The notes under the pieces are model-generated. The model was not told the DNA's origin, did no database searches, and saw nothing but the letters and a program-made list of their open reading frames with translations. From UBA1926 sp036732005 (GTDB taxonomy: Bacteria; Planctomycetota; Phycisphaerae; Phycisphaerales; UBA1924): 64,000 nucleotides of DNA. The first letter of the stretch is position 1. Each line of letters opens with the position of its first letter. Positions 43,255 to 51,885 of the stretch are shown here, piece by piece. Location: positions 1 to 64,000 of the forward strand of contig DAINDF010000016.1 of the NCBI GenBank assembly GCA_036732005.1, given 5' to 3'. A program made the translations under genes and the position numbers.

Positions 43255-43272
43255 GCCCGCCCCGGGCGTTTT
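43255..43272 (+). terminator. Probable weak terminator after the pseudopilin cluster
   Basis: GCCCG and CGGGC (43255-43267) form a short stem with a 3-nt loop, followed by GTTTTCGTT. It is 43 nt after the giant gene. Confidence 0.4.
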
Positions 43273-43320
43273 CGTTCGCCCCGGCCCGATCCGAGATTGA
43301 GCGGGCGTGGTACAGTTGCC

Positions 43321-43340
43321 CCGGGCGGCTTGCCGCCCGG
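43321..43340. other. 20-nt hairpin immediately upstream of tRNA-Pro
   Basis: CCGGGCGGC and GCCGCCCGG form a perfect 9-bp stem around TT, 2 nt before the tRNA. It could mark a processing site or a regulatory hairpin; nothing else supports either. Confidence 0.45.
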
Positions 43341-43342
43341 CC

Positions 43343-43416
43343 CAGGGTGTAGCTCAGCTTGGTAGAGCGCGTGGTTTGGGTCCACGAGGTCGCACGTTCG
43401 AATCGTGTCACCCTGA
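43343..43416 (+). tRNA. tRNA-Pro (anticodon TGG)
   Basis: 74 nt folding into a full cloverleaf. The acceptor stem is CAGGGTG/CACCCTG, the D-stem GCTC/GAGC, the anticodon stem CGTGG/CCACG with loop TTTGGGT (anticodon TGG at 43377-43379, reading CCA and related proline codons), the T-stem GCACG/CGTGT with TTCGAAT loop, and the discriminator A at 43416. The CCA end is not encoded. It lies between the convergent giant pseudopilin gene and the KamA-family gene. Confidence 0.96.
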
Positions 43417-43473
43417 TTGAGGCTGCGGGGGCCAGCCCGGCGCCGCCTTCGAGGACGCCGGCCCCGGTCGGCC

Positions 43474-44880
43474 TCAGTTGCTCCGGTGCCGCCCCGCGTC
43501 CGGCGCCCCCGAGCGCCACACCCCGCCCCGCTCCACCGAGAGCCGCACCGGCGTTGTCACACCGTCCGGCTTGAGGAAGAACGGCTCGTCCGACGCCCCC
43601 AGGGGCTCGAGGTCGTCGTACCAGGTCGCGTGCGGGTCATACCGGGCGAAGAACGGTCGGCGCACCATGTCCGGCTCCCGGGCCTGGAGAAACTCGAGAA
43701 CGAACGCCTGCTCCCCGCCGACCTCCGCGACGCCCAGGATGTGGCACTTGCCGGGGTGACAACTCATGCTCGGCCCGCGCACCGTCCTCGCCGTGCCCGG
43801 CACCTGCTGGTAGGCGTTGCGGAAGATGTTCCAGCACCGAACCAGCGGCATCTCGAAGTAACGCCTCGCGCCCGTGTCCCGCTCCACGAACATGTAGTAC
43901 GGCACGCACCCGAGCCGCGTCCCCTCCGTCCACAGGTCCACCCACACGCCCGCGTCGTCGTTGATATGCCGGAGCACCGGGCTCTGGAGCCGGATCACCG
44001 CCCCGGTCGCCCGGATCCGCCGGACCGCCTCCCTCGAGACGCGGGTGGAGAACTCGACCGCGTGCGACGCGTGGGCCATGACCGCGAGGTGCTTGCCACG
44101 CGCCGTGACCTGCTCGAACAATCGCATCAGGTCGTCCGCGTCCGCGTCGGTCACGAACCGCTGCGGCCAGTACGCGATCGCCTTGGTCCCGATCCGGATC
44201 GTGCGCACGCTCTCGACCTCGAGCAGCGGCTCAAGATATCGCGCAAGCACCCGGGTCTTCATGATCATCGGATCGCCGCCGGTCAGCAGCACATCGTGCA
44301 CCCGGGGGTGGGCCCGCAGGTAGGCGGCGAGCGTCTCCGACTCGGCGCTGGCGAACTTCAGATCGTCGTCGCCCACGAACTGCGGCCAGCGGAAGCAGAA
44401 GGTGCAGAACGCGTGGCAGGTCTGCCCGGCGCTCGGGAAGAACAGCACCGTCTCGCGATACTTGTGCTGGACACCGGGAATCCGCCGGCCGTGCAGCAGC
44501 GGCACATTGTGGGTCGTCTGGCACGCCGGGTGCGGGTTCAGCCCCGACCGGATCGCCGCGATCTCCGCCTCGAGGCGATCGCGGCGGGACGGGAATCGAT
44601 CGACCTCGCGCGACAACGCGACCAGCCGGTCGTAGTGATCGCTCTCGAGCATCCCCCGCTGCGGGAAGGTGAGCCGGAAGATCGGGTCGTCCGGAACGCG
44701 GTCCCAGTCGATCAGCCGGTCGCACACATACGCGTTGGTCCGGAACGGCAGCACGAGCGAGACCGTCAGCACCGCCTCCCGCGTCTCCTCGTCGAGCAGG
44801 CTCCACTGCGGCATCCGCTCGATGTTCGCCCGCGTGTACGCCCGGTACCGATCCGGGGTTGTGGTGTTGCTGGTTTGCAT
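43474..44880 (-). CDS. KamA-family radical SAM aminomutase-like protein
   Basis: 468 residues. The radical-SAM cluster ligands are Cys155, Cys159 and Cys162 in CHAFCTFCFRW, with TCH just before, as in lysine 2,3-aminomutase relatives. Downstream come DVLLTGGDPM (SAM-binding GGDP motif), RIGTKAIAYWPQRF and RLQSPVLRHINDD. The family includes lysine 2,3-aminomutase and EpmB; length and motif order fit KamA more than EpmB, but the substrate is not determined. ATG 44880 has CAGGAG 7 nt upstream. ATG 44934, also with a good ribosome site (GGAGAGG), would add 18 Arg-rich residues. Confidence 0.82.
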   Translation of the reverse strand: MQTSNTTTPDRYRAYTRANIERMPQWSLLDEETREAVLTVSLVLPFRTNAYVCDRLIDWDRVPDDPIFRLTFPQRGMLESDHYDRLVALSREVDRFPSRRDRLEAEIAAIRSGLNPHPACQTTHNVPLLHGRRIPGVQHKYRETVLFFPSAGQTCHAFCTFCFRWPQFVGDDDLKFASAESETLAAYLRAHPRVHDVLLTGGDPMIMKTRVLARYLEPLLEVESVRTIRIGTKAIAYWPQRFVTDADADDLMRLFEQVTARGKHLAVMAHASHAVEFSTRVSREAVRRIRATGAVIRLQSPVLRHINDDAGVWVDLWTEGTRLGCVPYYMFVERDTGARRYFEMPLVRCWNIFRNAYQQVPGTARTVRGPSMSCHPGKCHILGVAEVGGEQAFVLEFLQAREPDMVRRPFFARYDPHATWYDDLEPLGASDEPFFLKPDGVTTPVRLSVERGGVWRSGAPDAGRHRSN

Positions 44881-45200
44881 GGCCGGACTCCTGCCCAGAA
44901 AGCACCGCCGCCGCCCGGCACGCCGACGGGTCATCACAATCCTCTCCGGTGGTCTTGTCGCCCGCGCCCTCGCCGGGGCCCTTCCGACGCCCTCCACTCG
45001 GCCACAGGGCCGGGGCGCTCGGACGCGGGCAGGACGATTCTCGCGCCCACCGGCCCAGTCGGGGCCGACGGACGCGCCGCTTCGCTCCACGCAGCATACC
45101 AGAATCCCCCTCCCCCCTCAAGCCGCTCCAAACCTCCACGCGGGCGATATCCTGATCCCTGTCGGCCTGCCGAGGGCCCCGATCGTGCAAGGACCAAACC
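44881..45200. other. 320-nt intergenic region without a recognised gene
   Basis: Divergent space between the KamA-family gene and the TIM-barrel gene. It is GC-rich, with no tRNA, repeat or convincing promoter boxes. An Arg-rich frame runs upstream of the KamA start but looks non-coding beyond 44934. Confidence 0.6.
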
Positions 45201-46145
45201 ATGAACATCCCCGTTGCCCGTTCACTCTCGCGCCGGGAGGCGCTGCAACTCGGCGCCGCCGCCGCGGCGCTCGCCGCCTGCTCGCCCTTCGCGGGGGCCG
45301 TCCGCGTGCCTGAGCCGCGCTTCAGGATCTCACTCGCCGAGTGGTCGCTGCACCGCGCGATCTTCGCGGGCGAACTCGATCACCTCGACTTCGCCAAGGT
45401 CACCCGCGAGCGGTACGCCCTCGACGCCGTCGAGTATGTCAACGCCTTCTTCAAGGACAAGGCCCGCGACGACGCCTATCTCACCGAGATGAACAAGCGC
45501 GCCGCCGACCACGGCGTCCGCAGCCTCCTCATCATGGTCGACGGCGAGGGCGCCATCGGGCACCCCGACGAGGCCGAGCGGATCAGGACCGTCGAGAACC
45601 ACCGCAAGTGGCTCCACGCCGCCGCGACGCTCGGCTGCCACTCTATCCGCGTCAACGCCCAGCGCGAGGGCCCGTTCGACGAGCAGCAGAGGCTCGCCGC
45701 CGACGGGCTCGCCAAGCTCGTTGCCCTCGCCGACCCGATGGGGCTCAATGTCATCGTCGAGAACCACGGCGGCAACTCCTCCAACGGGCAGTGGCTCGCC
45801 GCGGTGATGAAACTCGTCGACCACCCCCGCTGCGGCACGCTGCCCGATTTCGGCAACTTCTGCTTCGACTGGAGCCGCGCCGACGACCCTGAGGCCTGGT
45901 ACGACCGCTACAAGGGCGTTTCCGAGATGATGCCCTTCGCCAAGGCGGTGTCCGCCAAGTCGCGCGAGTTCGACGCCGAAGGCAACGAGGCCCAGACCGA
46001 CTTCCGCAGGATGATGAAGATCGTCCTCGACGCCGGCTACCGGGGCTATGTCGGCATCGAGTGGGAGGGCGGCTCCCCGTCCGAGCACGAGGGGATCCTG
46101 CTCACCAAGAAACTGCTTGAGAAGGTCCGCGAGGAACTCGCCTGA
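45201..46145 (+). CDS. Sugar phosphate isomerase/epimerase-like TIM barrel, exported
   Basis: 314 residues. A Tat-type leader (SLSRREALQLGAAAAALAAC) also has a lipobox-like LAAC, so the mature protein may be a lipoprotein. The AP-endonuclease-2/xylose-isomerase-like barrel follows: ISLAEWSLHRAIF, VIVENHGGNSSNGQW and GTLPDFGNFCFDW carry the metal-binding Glu, His and Asp residues, and GYVGIEWEGG closes the barrel. Homologues isomerise or epimerise sugars, including 3-keto-sugars. It converges on the minus-strand operon at 46149-53088 with a 3-nt gap, and is inferred to work with the DUF1080 and Gfo/Idh/MocA proteins there. Confidence 0.85.
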   Translation: MNIPVARSLSRREALQLGAAAAALAACSPFAGAVRVPEPRFRISLAEWSLHRAIFAGELDHLDFAKVTRERYALDAVEYVNAFFKDKARDDAYLTEMNKRAADHGVRSLLIMVDGEGAIGHPDEAERIRTVENHRKWLHAAATLGCHSIRVNAQREGPFDEQQRLAADGLAKLVALADPMGLNVIVENHGGNSSNGQWLAAVMKLVDHPRCGTLPDFGNFCFDWSRADDPEAWYDRYKGVSEMMPFAKAVSAKSREFDAEGNEAQTDFRRMMKIVLDAGYRGYVGIEWEGGSPSEHEGILLTKKLLEKVREELA

Positions 46146-46148
46146 GCT

Positions 46149-46940
46149 TCAGCCCGCCTCCGCCGGCTTGCGGGCCGGCCGCAGCAGGTCAGCGATCACC
46201 ATCAGGCCCAGCAGGACCATGCCTCCGTTGTAGGCCGCGCCGCCCACCGCGATCGCCCACGCGAACGCGATCCACTCGCGCGTCAGCCACCAGGATCCGA
46301 TGTCCACCATCAGCCCCAGGCCCGTGACCCCGACCACCAGGCCCGCGAAGGCCCGGTGCCACGAGGTCAGCAGCGCCAGCCACGCCAGCACCAGCGTCAC
46401 CGCCGCCAGCCCCAGCGCGTGCGTGTGCGTCGACGCCGCCAGGATCTCCACGCTCACCGGGTTGATCTCCCGGCTCACCGAGAGCGGCGCAATATCGTCC
46501 CAATACTCCAGCGGGACCGACGCCGCGGCGTACTCGCCCGAAGACGCCCGGCTGTGGCACTCGAGGCAACTGACCGCCAGGATCTCCGACGGCGCCTGAT
46601 CGCCCAGGTCGAGATTGTCATAATCCCGGCTGACCCGATCGCCGCGCAGCCACGCGAGCAGCGCCGCGCGATCCGCATCGGGCAGGTCGCCCCCGATCTC
46701 CGCCGGGTGCCCCGATTCGAGCGATTCGAGCAGCGGGGAGGGGCTGACGATGCCGTGGTAATGCCCCCGGATGTCGTCGATGCTCAGGCCCGGTCGCTCG
46801 TCGCGGTTCTCGTGGTGCAGGTAGAGATGCAGGCCCGACGCGGCCGTCCCGCCCAGCAGCGTCGCCACGACGCAGAGCAAGCCGAGCCGCGCCAGCAGGC
46901 CGAGGTCGCGGAGGCAGCGGGGGGGTGAACTCGCCATCAT
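46149..46940 (-). CDS. Membrane protein with single c-type haem motif
   Basis: 263 residues. TM1 lies near the N-terminus (LGLLCVVATLLGGTAASGL). A periplasmic loop of about 125 residues carries CLECH (CXXCH, residue about 126-130), and three C-terminal helices follow (THALGLAAVTLVLAWLALL, FAGLVVGVTGLGLMVDIG, FAWAIAVGGAAYNGG). The His-rich THTHALG at the start of TM2 could supply an axial ligand. No named family is recognised with certainty. It is the last gene of the operon: its ATG (46940) shares one base with the preceding stop. Inferred role: electron transfer between the periplasm and the quinone pool or a terminal carrier. Confidence 0.72.
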   Translation of the reverse strand: MMASSPPRCLRDLGLLARLGLLCVVATLLGGTAASGLHLYLHHENRDERPGLSIDDIRGHYHGIVSPSPLLESLESGHPAEIGGDLPDADRAALLAWLRGDRVSRDYDNLDLGDQAPSEILAVSCLECHSRASSGEYAAASVPLEYWDDIAPLSVSREINPVSVEILAASTHTHALGLAAVTLVLAWLALLTSWHRAFAGLVVGVTGLGLMVDIGSWWLTREWIAFAWAIAVGGAAYNGGMVLLGLMVIADLLRPARKPAEAG

Positions 46941-48169
46941 CAGGCCCTCAGCATGTCCGCGTCGATCGTCACGGTGGTCCGTTCACGAACCGCCCGGTCC
47001 GCCATGATCCCGACCACCGTCGCCCGCAGCCCGTCCTCGGCCGACGACGCCGGCGAGGCCCCCTCGCCGGCGGACTTCAGGAAGTCCTCGAGCGCGTACC
47101 GCAGCGAGCTGTACGGAAGCCCCACGCCCTCCTTCAGCTTGCCCTGCTCGGCGAGCTTGGTCGCGCCGGCGATCAGCGTGATGCCCTCGTCGTTGTGGAA
47201 CTGCTGCCGGTTCGCGTAGACCTCCCACCCCTGCGTCGGGGCGTCGGCCTCCTTGAACATCCACCCGTGGCTCCACGCGAGCTTGATCGACGCGTTCGAG
47301 CCGCGCAGCAACTCGTACATCCCCTCGTAGCTGTTCGCCAGCGTCGCCCCGTACTGCAGCGTCGCCCCGTCCTCGAACCCGAGCGTGCACGCGATCGTGT
47401 CCGCGACCTCGCGCCCGTCCTGGTAGAGCCGAATCCCCCCGTGCCCCGAGACCGATACCGGGAAACGGTCCAGGTACCAGTGGAACACATCGAACTGGTG
47501 TGTTCCCCACTCTCCCGCAAGCCCGATCGAGACCTCGGGGTCGAGCGCCCAGTTCAACGCCCGCTCGCGGGCGGGGTCGTTCGCCGGGGTCCGCCACGAG
47601 GTCTTCCTCGCCCGCACCGCTTCCATTGAAACCAGGTCACGCACCGCGTCGGACCGGAAGAAGGTCCGGGCCAGTTGATACACCGGGTTCGACCTCGCGT
47701 GAATGCCCGGCTGGAACACCGTCTTCGCCCCGCGGGCCGCGCGCACGATCGCCCGGCAATCCTCCACCGTGTGCGCCAGGGGCGCCTCACAGTACACATG
47801 CTTGCCCGCCGCCAACGCCATCTCGACCAGCTCGCGGTGCTGATGCGTCGGCGTGGCGATGCACACCGCCCCGATCGCCGGATCATCAAAGACCGCCCGG
47901 GCGTCCGCCAGGGCCTTGGCCTCGCGAGACCGGCGAGCGCCCGCCTCGAGCCGCCGCTCGTCCAGGTCACACAACGCCCCGATCGTCACGCCCTCGATCG
48001 CCGCCAACTCGGCGATGATCGCCCGCCCCTGGCGTCCAAGCCCGATCACACCCACCGTCATCGGGGCCGCGAGCGAGAACGCGCCGAGGCCCAGCCGCGG
48101 CACAAGCGCCATCGCCGCCAGCGCCCCCGCGGACTGCACCAGAAACTCCCGCCGGTCCATCCCGTCCAT
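46940..48169 (-). CDS. Tat-exported Gfo/Idh/MocA oxidoreductase lacking the EKP lysine
   Basis: 409 residues. The Tat signal DRREFLVQSAGALAAMALVP is followed by the NAD-binding fold MTVGVIGLGRQGRAIIAEL. Where the family has E-K-P with a catalytic lysine, this protein has CEAPLAHTVEDC, so Lys is replaced by Ala. The C-terminal substrate domain is complete (GLAGEWGTHQFDVFHWYLD). Family members oxidise or reduce sugars and inositols, and exported ones in 3-keto-glycoside pathways act on disaccharides. It lies between apbE and the one-haem membrane protein in the same transcript. The altered motif may mean a different chemistry or a scaffold role. Confidence 0.88.
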   Translation of the reverse strand: MDGMDRREFLVQSAGALAAMALVPRLGLGAFSLAAPMTVGVIGLGRQGRAIIAELAAIEGVTIGALCDLDERRLEAGARRSREAKALADARAVFDDPAIGAVCIATPTHQHRELVEMALAAGKHVYCEAPLAHTVEDCRAIVRAARGAKTVFQPGIHARSNPVYQLARTFFRSDAVRDLVSMEAVRARKTSWRTPANDPARERALNWALDPEVSIGLAGEWGTHQFDVFHWYLDRFPVSVSGHGGIRLYQDGREVADTIACTLGFEDGATLQYGATLANSYEGMYELLRGSNASIKLAWSHGWMFKEADAPTQGWEVYANRQQFHNDEGITLIAGATKLAEQGKLKEGVGLPYSSLRYALEDFLKSAGEGASPASSAEDGLRATVVGIMADRAVRERTTVTIDADMLRA

Positions 48170-48186
48170 CGCGCCACCTCCGTCGT

Positions 48187-49092
48187 TCAGTCACAAGCCC
48201 CCGAACACTCGATCAGCCCGGCATCCGGCCCCGACGCCACCCAATCAGGCCCGACCGGCCCCAATCCCGGCCGTGCCAGCGTAGGGAGGTCGTCGCGGTG
48301 CTGCACGACCGTCAGCCCGGGCGGCACGCAGGAGGTACGGCCGCCGAGCACGATCAGCGCGGTCGACCAGGCGTCCGTCGCCTCGGCGCTCTCCCCGATG
48401 CACGCCGCCCAGCGCCCGCGTCCCGCCGAGCCCGTCGCCGGGTCGATCACATGCCCCGGACGATCGCCCGACTGCGAGGAGACCGAAACGGCCCGATCCC
48501 TGAGCCGGGCGATCGGGCGTGTGCCTCGCCATCCTGTCCCGCCGAGCTCAACGCCCCAGCCCCGCTCGCCGGGCGGCGCCCCGATCGCCACGATCGTGCT
48601 CCCGCCGCCATGAACGAGCCCCGCTCGAACCCCGGCCCGGCGCAGGGCCTCCCCCGCCAGGTCGAGCGCAAAGCCCTTGGCGATCCCGCCCAGGTCCAGC
48701 ATCGTGCCGGCATGCACCAGCGACACCGACCGCGCGTGAGAATCCAGTCGAAGAAGCGACGCGTCGCCCCCGGCCTCTACGCCCCCCGGCGAGACTCGCC
48801 TCGCGACGGCGAACGCCCCGCCGGAAGCGGCCTGATACGCCTCGCACCGCACGAGCAACTCGAACAACTCGTCATCGACCCTGACCCCGCCGACGCCCGC
48901 CAGCGCGTTGACCTCCCACACCGGCCCGCCCCGCTCGAACCGGTTCAGCCGGCGATGCTGGTCCTCGATGATCGCGAGCGTTTCCTCGCCCGCAGCGCGG
49001 AGAAACCCCGCGTCCTCGCCGAGGAGCACGCACTCAAACCGCGTCCCCATCGCGTGCGTCGCGAGCCGGACCGTGCCTGGAGCCGACCCCAT
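48187..49092 (-). CDS. apbE: FAD:protein FMN transferase ApbE
   Basis: 301 residues. ApbE attaches FMN covalently to Thr/Ser of target proteins such as RnfG, NqrC and other exported flavoproteins. Visible family motifs are ATHAMGTRFEC near the N-terminus, DLGGIAKGFALDLAGEALR, HGGGSTIVAIG, and the Mg-binding C-terminal DAWSTALIVLGG. No obvious signal peptide or lipobox is present from ATG 49092, although ApbE usually acts outside the cytoplasm. The two flanking genes are exported oxidoreductases (gaps of 10 and 17 nt). No protein with a clear FMN_bind acceptor motif is in the window. Confidence 0.9.
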   Translation of the reverse strand: MGSAPGTVRLATHAMGTRFECVLLGEDAGFLRAAGEETLAIIEDQHRRLNRFERGGPVWEVNALAGVGGVRVDDELFELLVRCEAYQAASGGAFAVARRVSPGGVEAGGDASLLRLDSHARSVSLVHAGTMLDLGGIAKGFALDLAGEALRRAGVRAGLVHGGGSTIVAIGAPPGERGWGVELGGTGWRGTRPIARLRDRAVSVSSQSGDRPGHVIDPATGSAGRGRWAACIGESAEATDAWSTALIVLGGRTSCVPPGLTVVQHRDDLPTLARPGLGPVGPDWVASGPDAGLIECSGACD

Positions 49093-49102
49093 CGCCGCCC
49101 GC

Positions 49103-50425
49103 TCAGAGCGCCCGGGCCGTCAGCGTTGCCGGGTCGAACGCCCACGCCTTGCCCGACCAGATCGACCGGGTCGCCAGGTCCACGATGGTCATCACCCGCG
49201 TCCCGCGCTCGATGTTGCTGTCCGGCTCCTCGCGCGTCCGCATCACGCGGAACCAGTTCAGCCGGAGCTGATCCTGGTCGTTCCCGATGTCCGCGCACTC
49301 GATCCGCCGCGGGTCGACCGTATCGACATACGGCCTTGTCGGACGCAGCTCGCAATGCCGGCTGTTGAGGTAGATGTTCGCCTCGTTGCCGCGGATGAGG
49401 TTCTCCAGCCCCACCTCGTTGCATGTCGAGCCCGCGATGATCATCTGGTGCCCGCTCTCGAACTCGATCTGCAGGTTGACAAGGTCGTGGTTCTCCATCT
49501 CCTTGTCCACCAGGTGCGAGCCCGTCGCGACCACGCGCACCGGCCACCCGATCGCGTTCTCGAGCGCCATGTACAGCGGCGTCACCTCGTGGACCAGCAG
49601 ATCCCCGATGATCCCCGTCGAGAAATCGCGGTACCGCCGCCAGCGGATGTAGACCTTCGGGTCCCACGCACGCGGGCCCTTGTCGCCCAGCCACGCCTCC
49701 CAATCGAGGTTCTCCCCCGGCTTCCAGGCGGGGTCGATCTGGTAGTAGTTCCATTCCCCGTCCGGCGAATTTCGGCAGTACGAGGTCTGGCTGAAGGTCG
49801 GCACGCCCACCGCGCCGGAGTCGATCAGCTTCTTCGCCTCGATGTACTTGGGCAGCATGATCTTCTGCGTCCCGACCTGGCAGATCACGCCCGGGTTGGC
49901 CTTCGCCGTCTCTCGCAGCGCGAGGGCCCCCGCTAGGTCCAGCGTCATCGGCTTCTCGCAGTAGACATCTTTGCCCGCCATGATCGCGTCGATCGCGTGC
50001 CTCGCGTGCCAGTGCTCCGGGCTGGCGATCAGCACGCCGTGGATGTCCTCCCGCGCCAGCAGGTCGTGGTAGTTCCGGTACACATCGGGCCGGGCGCCCC
50101 GCTTGCTCGCGATTGCGTCCGCGGCGGCGTTCGCGTGCAGGTCGTTCACATCCGCCACCGCCACGATCGCCACATCCGCCTCGCCCCGGTTGGCGATGTC
50201 GCAGATCGCGTGGCAATGCCCCGTGCCCATCCCGCCGGTCCCGATCACGCCGATCCGGATGGTCTCACCGGCCTTGGGCGGGGTCGGTGCCTTGCCCCGC
50301 TTGCCCGCCGACGGCACCGCGGTCGCCGACGACCCCAGCGCCGGCATCACCGCCGCCGCTCCGGCGAGCAGGCCCGCCTTGATCAGAAAATCACGACGAG
50401 ACGCGTGCGGCCGATCCTGTGTCAT
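49103..50425 (-). CDS. Tat-exported Gfo/Idh/MocA oxidoreductase
   Basis: 440 residues. The Tat leader SRRDFLIKAGLLAGAAAVMPAL is followed by IRIGVIGTGGMGTGHCHAI (NAD(P)-binding) and the intact catalytic motif VYCEKPMTLDLAGA. The C-terminal domain contains GDLLVHEVTPLYMAL and GSTCNEVGLENLIRGNEANIYLN. It resembles planctomycete secreted dehydrogenases of the family, acting on sugars. Located in the operon between the MFS transporter (91-nt gap) and apbE (10-nt gap). Together with its paralogue at 46940 it matches the two-oxidoreductase layout of the 3-keto-glycoside route. Confidence 0.92.
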   Translation of the reverse strand: MTQDRPHASRRDFLIKAGLLAGAAAVMPALGSSATAVPSAGKRGKAPTPPKAGETIRIGVIGTGGMGTGHCHAICDIANRGEADVAIVAVADVNDLHANAAADAIASKRGARPDVYRNYHDLLAREDIHGVLIASPEHWHARHAIDAIMAGKDVYCEKPMTLDLAGALALRETAKANPGVICQVGTQKIMLPKYIEAKKLIDSGAVGVPTFSQTSYCRNSPDGEWNYYQIDPAWKPGENLDWEAWLGDKGPRAWDPKVYIRWRRYRDFSTGIIGDLLVHEVTPLYMALENAIGWPVRVVATGSHLVDKEMENHDLVNLQIEFESGHQMIIAGSTCNEVGLENLIRGNEANIYLNSRHCELRPTRPYVDTVDPRRIECADIGNDQDQLRLNWFRVMRTREEPDSNIERGTRVMTIVDLATRSIWSGKAWAFDPATLTARAL

Positions 50426-50516
50426 CTCGATGGCTCCTTGGAATCCCCGGTCCCTCCGGGGCTCGTCAGCGTACCTGAAGATCCGCCTTATGCCAACCCC
50501 GCCCGAAGCGCCCGAC

Positions 50517-51860
50517 TCACGGGGCCCCCGTCAGCGGCTCACCCTCGATCTCCGCGCCGCTCACCCGCTCGGCGATCCCCTTCCCGTTGCTGAACAACGC
50601 CACGAACAGGACCAGCACAACCAGCGCGAACCCCGCCGGAATCGCCCAGACAGTCTTCCAGTCGACCACGCCGCCCTCGCCCGTGTAGTGGTCAACCAGC
50701 CGCCCGAACACCTGGTTGCCGATCAACATGCCGACGCCCTGGGTCACCAGGACCAGGAAGCCCTGCGCCTGCGCCCGGATCTCCTTCGGCGCCGTCTGCT
50801 CGGTGTAGATCTGCCCGGTCACAAAGAAGAAGTCGTAGCAGATGCCGTGCAGCACGATCCCGCCCAGGATCATCCACATCACATGCCCGCCGTCCGCCCC
50901 GCCCCAGGACCCCGCGAACAGCCCGTACCGAACCACCCAGGCGAGCATCCCCACCGCCAGCATCCACTTCACGCCGAGCCTCGCGAACAGCAGCGGCATC
51001 ACCAGCATGAAGAGGATCTCGCTCATCTGCCCGAAGGTCATCTTGATCGGCACATCCTGCATCCCCGCCACGCCTGCGTAGGTCGCCGCGAACGAGTAGT
51101 ACGCCGCCAGCGGGATGCAGATCAGCAGCGAACTGGCGATGAACACCAAGAACGATCGCCGACCCAGCAGACGCAGCGTGTCCAGCCCCAGCACCGATCC
51201 GATGTCGAACTTCTTGCCTCGCGACGGCGCGGGCGTGTGCGGCAGAAAGAAACTGAACACCCCGAGCAGCACCCCCGACGCCCCCGCGACATAGAAGAAG
51301 TGGGGGGAAGCCGCCCGCGCCGCCTCGACCTCCCCGGGCGTGCCCGACGCCGAAACGAGATTCCGCGCCAGCAGGCCGACCGCGATCCCGGCGACGATCC
51401 ACCCGATCGTTCCCCACACCCGCACCATCGGGAACTGCTTCTCCGGGTTGGTCATCGCGTGGAACGCCACCGTGTTGCTCAGCCCCAGCGTCGGCATGTA
51501 GCACAGCATGTGCGCCAGCAGACACCCGATGAACACCCACTCGTTCTCGGCCCCCTCCCCCGCGACCGAGGGCGCCGCGATCAGCAGGAGCCCGCCGAGC
51601 AGGTGCAACGCCCCCATCACACGCTGGCTCGCAAAGAACCGGTCTGCCACGATCCCCAGGAAGAACGGCGAGAGGATCGCCGCGACCGGGGCCGTTGAAT
51701 ACGCGTTCGCGATCGCCCCCCCGCCGAACCCCCGCGCGTTCATGAACGGGCCCAGCGTCACGAACCACGCCCCCCACAGGAAGAACTGCAGGAACATCAT
51801 CACGGAAAGCGAGACCAGGGTGCCCATCCCCCCCCGGCCGGCATTCGAATCGATCGTCAT
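50517..51860 (-). CDS. NHS-type MFS transporter
   Basis: 447 residues, about 12 transmembrane helices. The N-terminal MMFLQFFLWGAWFVTLGPFM and PMVRVWGTIGWIVAGI are typical of the nucleoside:proton symporter (NupG/XapB-like) branch. In Bacteroidetes and Planctomycetes this branch commonly sits with DUF1080 and Gfo/Idh/MocA genes, where a sugar or keto-sugar substrate is more likely than a nucleoside. It starts 25 nt after the DUF1080 gene stop in the same operon. Substrate not determined from sequence. Confidence 0.88.
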   Translation of the reverse strand: MTIDSNAGRGGMGTLVSLSVMMFLQFFLWGAWFVTLGPFMNARGFGGGAIANAYSTAPVAAILSPFFLGIVADRFFASQRVMGALHLLGGLLLIAAPSVAGEGAENEWVFIGCLLAHMLCYMPTLGLSNTVAFHAMTNPEKQFPMVRVWGTIGWIVAGIAVGLLARNLVSASGTPGEVEAARAASPHFFYVAGASGVLLGVFSFFLPHTPAPSRGKKFDIGSVLGLDTLRLLGRRSFLVFIASSLLICIPLAAYYSFAATYAGVAGMQDVPIKMTFGQMSEILFMLVMPLLFARLGVKWMLAVGMLAWVVRYGLFAGSWGGADGGHVMWMILGGIVLHGICYDFFFVTGQIYTEQTAPKEIRAQAQGFLVLVTQGVGMLIGNQVFGRLVDHYTGEGGVVDWKTVWAIPAGFALVVLVLFVALFSNGKGIAERVSGAEIEGEPLTGAP

Positions 51861-51885
51861 CGTGTCACCCCAGTCTCAATCGGTG

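Noticed and set aside
45091..45200. Possible small gene before the TIM-barrel start
   Set aside because: The short Pro/Arg-rich frames have no ribosome site and no homologous feel.
48187..49092. An FMN acceptor motif for ApbE in neighbouring genes
   Set aside because: YGATLAN in the neighbouring oxidoreductase only superficially resembles the Thr/Ser-Gly-Ala-Thr motif and lacks the FMN_bind context.
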